A DNA stretch of 64,000 nt from positions 59,402,192 through 59,466,191 of the forward strand of contig OX031061.1 in NCBI GenBank assembly GCA_943736015.1. Reading direction: 5' to 3'. A program made the position numbers and the translations under genes. The notes under the pieces were generated by a model. It saw nothing but the letters and a program-made list of their open reading frames with translations. It made no database searches and was not told the origin of the DNA. The stretch comes from Tridacna crocea (lineage: Eukaryota > Mollusca > Bivalvia > Cardiida > Cardiidae). The first letter of the stretch is position 1. Every line of letters begins with the position of its first letter. Below are positions 49,901 through 58,900 of the stretch, piece after piece.

Positions 49901-52900
49901 CTTTAACAACACAATAATGTCTCAAAGGCACTGGCTTTTTCCCCATTTATCGACCACCGAAACAATGATCGATGGCGAGAGAGGAATGAATCTTTTCAGA
50001 AAGACCACTATCAATCATCGGAAAGAAACTACCCGAGCTTGGGTATCAATCCAGTGCCCACCTGCTTCCAACGTCTGTACGCTACCAGCTCTGCTACCGG
50101 GCTCAGTCTTATTGTTTTGAATAAGGCATCGGCGGAACAAAAATAATTAAGTCAACATTTCGGCCAAAACATGTAAAACAAGGACATCAATTTTGTAATC
50201 TCATATCACATGTTCACACATACTCTGGGTGGGTTTTTCTATACTACACATACAATCTAAGTACAGATTTCGTGTTTTTACGTTCGGCTCTCTCTGTCCA
50301 ATGCCGAAAATGAACTTAGATATTTAGTAACTATCTTTCTTTTTTAAAAAAATTATCAGGAGTAGGGTCCCAAACGAACCTTTTAACACACAAACTCGAC
50401 CTGATCCGACCATGGAAAAAAATGTAGACTGTTATAATATTCCAATTTATCCATGCATCGTGAAAAGGGGGCTTAATACATTTGCAAAGTAGTATCGACC
50501 CGAGTCAGCCTGTGCAGTAAGCTCAGGCTTACATGGCTTAAAAAAATGCTGCTTGTAAATCTTCTACACGATTAATTGTAGGACCAAAAATATTTCATTG
50601 ATCCATCATCGTGTAACGACTTATGTGGAACATGAAGCTCCCTTTTGCTTGCATATCGCTCAATTTTATCTGTCAGTAGCCACATCATGTTAACTGTAAA
50701 AAAAACCCTATTTCTGATATATACTGTTGTGCATGTTCTATCTCCTTTTCAAAGAAATAGGTAGGTTCGTCTTGTGGCTCAGACATAAATCTGCAACATA
50801 CAGCACAATTCTTACACCTGGTCGTGAAAACACTATTCGATGACAAGACACTTTCTTTACCTTTGTAATGGTAGATGATCATATATATCAAATATATACA
50901 CCTGTTGCCAGAAGTGACAATCACAAAAAGTTACAAGAGGACATTCACGCAGCTTGTAATTGGGCACATACATGGGAAATGACCTTCAACGAAAAAAAAA
51001 ATGCAAAAATAATGCATATAGGGAAAAATGATGCCAATGATTACTTTATGACAGGTAAAGATAATAATAGCATAAAAATCACCAAAACGGATCTGGAAAG
51101 GGACCTTGGAGTCCTGATTGATAAGAACTTAAACTTCAGTCAACATATCATTTCTAAAGTTAACATTGCTAACAGAAATTTGGGTATGATTAGTAGAACA
51201 TTTACATATATGAATAAAAACATGTTTTTGACACTATACAAATCCCTTGTACGTCCTCATCTTGAATATGCGTCAGTAATATGGTCACCTAGGTACAAAA
51301 AAGATGCAATACTGCTTGAAAATGTACAAAGAAGAGCAACTAGAATGTTAAGATATCTGAGAAATAAAAACTATACTGAAAGATTAAAGGAATTGGGCCT
51401 TCCAACATTAGAATATAGACGGCAAAGGGCTGATCTTATACAAAGTTACAAATTATTCAACGATATTGATCAAACATCAATTGATATTTTGAAAACTAGT
51501 AACTCGAGATCTACTAGAGGCAAATTTAAGTTATATAAAGAGAGATTTAACACAGAAACTATAAGAAACACATTTAGCTGCAGGGTAGTTAACACCTGGA
51601 ATAATCTACCCCAAAAAGTTGTAGATGCACTCACACTAAATTCTTTTAAATCCAGATTGAACAGCCAATGGGTAACTGATAATAAATTCAAAGCTAGATG
51701 TTGTGATTAGATGTATTTTTTTAAACTGTTAAATCCTTATTTATGAAAGAAACTTAAAAAAACACACACACACACACACAGTTAAGTGAATCTTAGGGGA
51801 AGAAAATAGGGCTACCTCACTAGTAAATTACGTCGTGATGAAATGTTTTAAGTGTGCAAATTATAATTGTTAAGCTGAATAACCAAAAGTATTATAAACA
51901 GCATAAATTAACTTAGTTTAGGTTAAGAGCAACCACCCGTTGAAGCATTTTATTAGTTGGGGTAATACAAGCCAGCAGTATTGTTGGCAGGTTTTAGTTT
52001 TTATCAAATTTTAGTGTGTACATAAGATGTGTAAGTAACAATCTTAACATAGTGATTCCGTGGTGAGATGTTTTAAGTGTTGTGCAATCCGGAAGTGTTA
52101 ACGAAGAAGACCAATACTATCTAACTGAGGAAAACGACCATGAAAAAGGACCTATAGAAGCACCATGAAAAAGGACCTATAGAAGCACTAGGAATCCTAG
52201 TGTATTTGGTCTCTAAATCTATATGAACTATATGAACTATATAAGCATGGGCAAGGGATATAGGACTGAAAGGGACTCTATGCATGTTGTTATGTACATG
52301 CCCAGTTATTCCTAGCTTTGTTCATGTGTGTATTTATTTTGAATGGTTTTCCCCTGTGGCTATCTTTAGAACTGGATTCTCTTTTGTGGAATATTGTTCA
52401 GGAAGTTTCCGGGACTTTTTACAATCTGATTACTAGAAATTATGCAACTAATTTTAACATGAATTTTCTGGAAGTTTCTCTGTTACTTTAAAAGGAAAAG
52501 CTCTTTACATCTCGACGTTCACTAGTTAATACATGATTGCCAGACTACAGTGGGGATTATTTTGTGTTTGTGTCATATAATTAGTTCTTGGATTACATTC
52601 AGTTTGGATTAGGATCAGACTAGACTAAAGTGGGGATTATTTCGTGTGCTTGGATTACATTCAGTTAGGATCAGGATCAGACTGGAGTTAAGACTGGAAT
52701 AATTTGTCTTCTGTATTTAACGTCTAAGGTATTGTTTTGTACTATTGTAATATTGTCACTGATTATTTGATATTTTTGTTAATAAATTCTGTTAATTGTT
52801 ATCGTTTGTTGCTGGCTTCTACTTTCTAGTTACGCCTGGCTCGTAACAATATGTATTATTGTTTCACGTAAATTTCGCAAAAAAGTACATGATACGCATT

Positions 52901-55900
52901 TACCATATCTTGACTGGGACTGGAAATGTTGAAAGAAAGATGAATAGGTAAAACATTCTTAATCTCGTAATGGTCAAAGTTATTATTTTTTTTTTTCACA
53001 GAGAAACCAGTAGGTCCAGATTTGTACAGCCCGCAACAAACTGAGGGAAAAGTAAATATTTCCTGTAAAAGCTGGTTCGGACGCCCAGCACCAAATCTGA
53101 GCTTGCTAATTGATGGAAACCTAATAAATACTACTGTCGTGCCAACAAAGGACCCGGACAAGCATATAAAGCTAACTTATCTCAAGAAAGTTTGGAATGG
53201 TACTAAAATAGAATGTTGTATGACACATCTGTACTATGCAGAGCCAAAGTGTTCTGCCAAAAATGTTGATTACCTATGTAAGTATTTTATGTTTTATTGA
53301 TTTATCGGAATGCAAATGAATGAAATTGACATTTGAAGTTCGAAAAAAGAATACATTTTGCTTCTTTACGGCTATTTTGCCGAGAAATGTAGATGCAATT
53401 CTCGAGAGTGCACAGACCTGTACAGCTTGATATTGGGCAGACCTATCCACATTGAATGTGCTTTACTTCTTACAAGTATTCATTGTAGTCATTGTATTTA
53501 TTACACTATATATCAAAAGCCTTCTTCCTCAAGGTCATTAAAACTTGTGATTTTGTGGTAAAAGTTTAATGGATATCTTCAATCGCAGCATATTGAATCA
53601 TAGCAGAATGATAACTTCTGGGACCGTATTGACAATTCAGCCATGACACCAAGACCTGTATTTACCAACCATTCTCATTTATAATCTTTGTTCTTCTTGG
53701 GAAAATAACACAATACATGTATCTAAACCATTTGGTTAAGCCAATCAGAAAATGTGTTACTTACTTTGAAATTTAGAAAATTCTCGAGAATTAGACTAAA
53801 AATGCAATAAAGAAAGATTGTTTTGTACGGATCTTTTTGATAAGTGTTGATGATATATTGTCCCAGCTATTCAGAAAGATAGTCCTGGATTCCAAAATTA
53901 CAGCAATCTTTAAAATGGTTGGTAGTTAGTGGCCCTGTAGTAAATCAAGGGCAGAAATTTTCATCTAAGACAAGGGTATAAAGGGAGTGGAGAACAGAAA
54001 GAGCTCTTTACAGCTGTCGTCTGTGGAAAAGTGAATGGTCATCTTTATATGTTTCGGGTCTTAAAAAACCATAGCTGAAGTCTTAATGGTTTAGATTTTT
54101 CCATTTTGTCCAAGTAATTAGATAAACGCCATTGATTTTATCAGTTTCTCCAGCGTCAGTAACTCTGACTTCGTCTAAACCAGAACCGTCTGGCACAGGA
54201 GGTTTTCGACAAACGTTGCAATGTACCATCGTTAACGCAAATCCAGCATGCAGAGTAAAATGGAATCATCCCAACGGAGCTAAGGTAACCTTTAAAAACA
54301 TAACAAAACCATCGGGCCAAGGAGGGTACACCACTGTGTCAGAATTACTACTAAATGGAAAAATGGAGATGAATGGAAGCGAAATAGATTGTCGACCGAA
54401 CTGTGACAAATTCGAAACAAAGGATATAGCCACATATACAATACGTATCCCATGTAAGTGAGAAACACATTTTTGTGAATGTAAGTAGAATCATTGTTTT
54501 CTTCCAATCTGAATCAAATACTCTTCTTAAACTTACTTATCGCGAAAATTGAACCTTTTTGTTTTGTATTTCGTAGAAATAACGTTATTTTAGCTGTTAT
54601 CTATGCATATATTTGTATAAAAGACCAATTATCTACAAAATATCATACAAAAAGGTATGCAACAAGAAAAGTTTCCTTTGGAGATAATGTCTCCTACGAT
54701 AACAATGTCTCCTACGATGTAAATGAAAAAAAAAAAAGCCTTTCTATTTTTATTTCGATTAGACATCTGCAGGTGCTTGCTTGTGGTAAGAGTCTGACAT
54801 TTGTCGCCTGATATGGGTAATATGCGCCTTCCTGCAACATACATTCTGACCTTTGATCTACAGTACCAGCTGATAACTTCTGATAAAAAAACTTGATATT
54901 GTAATATTAGGGTCTTATTTCTAGGTCAACTATGAAGGTCCAAATTATTCATATGGCGATGTAAGTGTTAATCTGTATGGGCATTTGAATTACTATAAAG
55001 GTAAAGTACTAGTATATGTACTTATTGAAAGTAAATTTTATCTTAGATATCACTTACCGTAACCATTGTTTTTGTGCTCAAGCAACTTTTTTAGTGTCCT
55101 TGAGCAAGGCAACGCGTCATGCAAGAACGGGTTATACCAAAGGAACACATGAGTAGGTTAACTGCCAGCTCGAAAAGACTGAAACACTGACAAAAGCAGC
55201 GTACTATCTATCACCTTATTTCACAAATTTTATTTTACCAGCCGCAGATAAAACAATCTCTGAGAGCAGGGAAAAGACTCTACCGTGGGAATATATTGGT
55301 ATCGGTGCTGCAGCGGGAGTTGTCGTTCTTGTAATTGTGACCGTTTTGGTGATAAAGAAGAGAATAAATACGGAAAGATGTAAAACAGGTAGGCTATAGT
55401 TTAAAAAGTTAGGAAGTTAGGTCTTCGCAGTCGGTAGTGACACAGCTTTACAACAGGGGGTCCTTGGTTTGAATCCCCAATTTGACCGATTTCTTTCCGC
55501 GGATTGGTGAGGGTCATCAGAGCTCCAGATAGAGGAAGTGAATTTGATTTCATAATTGAAAATGTAAGTTATTCTCCACTAAACCCTATGTTATGGGTAC
55601 TCATTAGAATCGTCTCATCTAGACGATTCTAATGAGTACCCACAACATAGGGTTTAGAAGAAAAATAACAGATTTAGAATGTCATCGCTCCCTCTTATCT
55701 GGAGCTCTGGGTCATCATGATATCGCTGATCATTGTCCGCATTGTAACTGAAATACGCGTTAATCTTCATACAATGAAATGACGAACGTACTTTCTTACG
55801 TTACACACGCTTGGGATAATAGTTTTGTGACGTCATTTTGTACTTTTTAAAGGAAGTGGGTCAGGCTTTTATTTTCTTTTTATAAAATGTCATCTCAAAT

Positions 55901-58900
55901 GCCAGCTTATGTCAGATTCTAGATATCTGCTAATGTTTCAGCCCATGAAGATATTCCTATGAATGGTCAAGCCATAGTAAACGGACCGAGACTGGAACAG
56001 AAAGGGTGAGTTAATAGATACGATTCAACGGTGATATTCATTTAAGAAATAATCTTCTTTCTATCGTGGTATATCGTTCAATAAACCACAGTTGTGAGTT
56101 ATGAGGCACAATAAATAATCCACGAGGGCGATAGCCCGAGTGGGTTATTCATTGCGCCTCATAACTCACAACGTGGTTTATTGAACGATATACCACGATA
56201 GAAAGAAGATTATTTCGATTCTAACATGTCCAATTCTTTATGAAAGGAAAACAAGTTCAAATTAAGAGTAAAAAAAGCGGATGAAGATTATGTTCCATTG
56301 AATAACTCACTCAATGAATGACGTCACTCGATATAGGATGACGTCACTCTACATAGATTGTCGCAGATTTTACCACGTTTTCCTTGCACTGTGTTTATAG
56401 AGCCAAATTCGCGTGTCATGTTAGAATAAATATTGAACCCTTTCAGTGCCATGGGCGAAAAATAGAGGCTTAAAACATAGACGGCATAGATCAAGATCAG
56501 ACTAAACAGAGTCTACAATTTGGGTCCCTATTCACGAATCATTCTTACAAAAAGTATGTTTTATTTGCAAGGATTTCATAGATTTGAGAGAAATACAACT
56601 TCTGAATGGCTAAACTGAATGGTTTAGCCAATCAGAATTTGTCCGAAAAAGTTACGGTAATCCATCCATCAATGATATATGACGATGGTCCTTGGGATAG
56701 TCAATAAAAATCTTGAGAGTAAATGAAAGCATTAAATGGCCATATGTTCAGATCAATGAATGGTTGAGTCTCCACTGAAACTTTAAGGAAACTATGAAAG
56801 ATGATGCCAAAGTGTGCATTTTCAAATGTACTCAATTTATGTAACTAGCAGTGCAAAAAACTATAAATGGATAGATGATAAAGACACTGGCTGTTTAACC
56901 CATTACCACACAATCCCTACTTTTGACGACCCTGAGAAAGAAACCTTTAGAAAACATTGTGCAAAAAGGAGAAAATGCTGGTAACCAGCATTTTCTCCTT
57001 TTCCCACAATATTTTCTACCCTTCACAAAACAAATTTCAAATTTTCAGTCACTTTTATTTTGTCGTCTGCAAATGCTTTCAATTTGGACAAACCTATGAA
57101 TTTGTCATGTGGCAATGAGCTAAGGTTACGGTTTTACATTTTTTCTATGTTGCTACGTCATATTTCTTTAACTTTTTGTTTAAGTTCATCATCTATTTTT
57201 CAGGGCCGATGACTCCATAAATGGTATGTACTTCAATGGCTATTGATTCTTGTTCTTAAGAATAAAAGAACATCATCTTTTTATTCTAGTCTCAACTAAG
57301 CTGCAACGTTTGATACAATTTTTCATATGACATAGATCAATATCAGGCTGCAGAGAACTTGCTTTCTGATCTAAGTTCTATACCCTTGTTTAAAATGAAA
57401 CTAAACAGCTTGGATGTAGCTTGATACGCATAGAAGAAAAATAGCTTACTTTCCATGTTAACAACTTAAATATGCTTTTAACACGACGATTTGTTGAAGA
57501 AAAGCAGTAAGACCTTTAAATAAAACTTTTTGTTTTGTTTCTTACAAAAAGAAAAGAAAAAAGAAATAGCTAGATGACTATAAATTCCACAGGAACAAAT
57601 AACACATGATAAATTTATTAAGCTTACAGTCAAAATTTTCGGCTATTATCTTTTTACAAGAGTTGTCGAAAAGTCTTGAAAAAAGTAATAGCCGATATTT
57701 AAAAATTTAGAGTAAATTCATAGTATTGAATAGCTACTTTTACATAGAAATACTTTTATTCATAGAGGCTAGCTATGTAAATACAGGCGATATTGCGGGA
57801 CGTTGCTCTCTGAAAGCCGAAGCAAATATTTTTAAGCCGGTGCCCTCACCAGACAAACAACCTGCTGATCCAAGGGACACTGAACATGTAAGAACAAGTT
57901 TAATTGTCTTTTTATTGGTTTGAAAAAAAAGACATCAAATGCAACAATCAGCTGCTTCAAACTATACATACGTTTGAAAAATTCACGGATCATATTCTTT
58001 TATCATTCTTAATGGCAGTCAAGCTCTAAGTTTTGAAACAGTTCTTAAGTTCAAAGCAATTTAGTGGGTTCACTTACTGAGAAAGGTTATTTTTTTTCTA
58101 ACAAAAAAGAAAATGAAAGATGCTCGTTCCCATATTCAATTAATGGAGTAAGTTGTACTTTTCCATGTTTACCCAGTAGTGTAAAATGTTGGTTTATATA
58201 ACCTAGCAACAGTGTTAAATGCTTGTTTCATGTTTACACAATAGTGTAAGATGTTGGTTCCTATAACCTACTAACAGTGTTAAATGCTTGTTTTCATGTT
58301 TACACAATAGTGTAAGATTTTGTTTTGTATAACCTACAAACTGTGTTAACTGCTTGTTTCCATGTTTACAAAATAGTGTAAGATGTTGGTTTATAAAACT
58401 ACCAACAGTGTTAAATGTTTGTTTCCATGTTTACACAATAGTGTAAAATGTTGGTCTATATAACCTACCAACAGTGTAACGTGCTCGTTTCCACGTTTAC
58501 CCAGTTGTGTAAGATGTATAAAACCTACCAACAGTGTTAAATGCTCGTTTCCACGTTTACACAATAGTGTAAGATGTTGGTTCCTATAACCTACCAACAG
58601 TGTTAAATGCTTGTTTTCATGTTTACACAATAGTGTAAGATGTTGGTCCATATAGCCTATTAACAGTGTAACGTGCTCGTTTCTATGTTTACACAATAGT
58701 GTAAGATGTTGATTTGTAAAATTTACCAACAGTGTTAAATGCTTGTTTCTATGTTTACACAATAATGTAAGATGTTGGTTTAACAAAACCTATCAACAGT
58801 GTAACATGCTTTTTTTCCATATTTACAGAAAAGTGTAAGATGCTGGTTCATAAAACCTACCAACAGTGTTAAATGCTTTTTTCCATATTTACAGAAAAGT

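Noticed and set aside
50868..51710. Longest open reading frame in the window, as a host gene
   Set aside because: The content is the 3' part of a LINE reverse transcriptase, lacking its palm and endonuclease domains.
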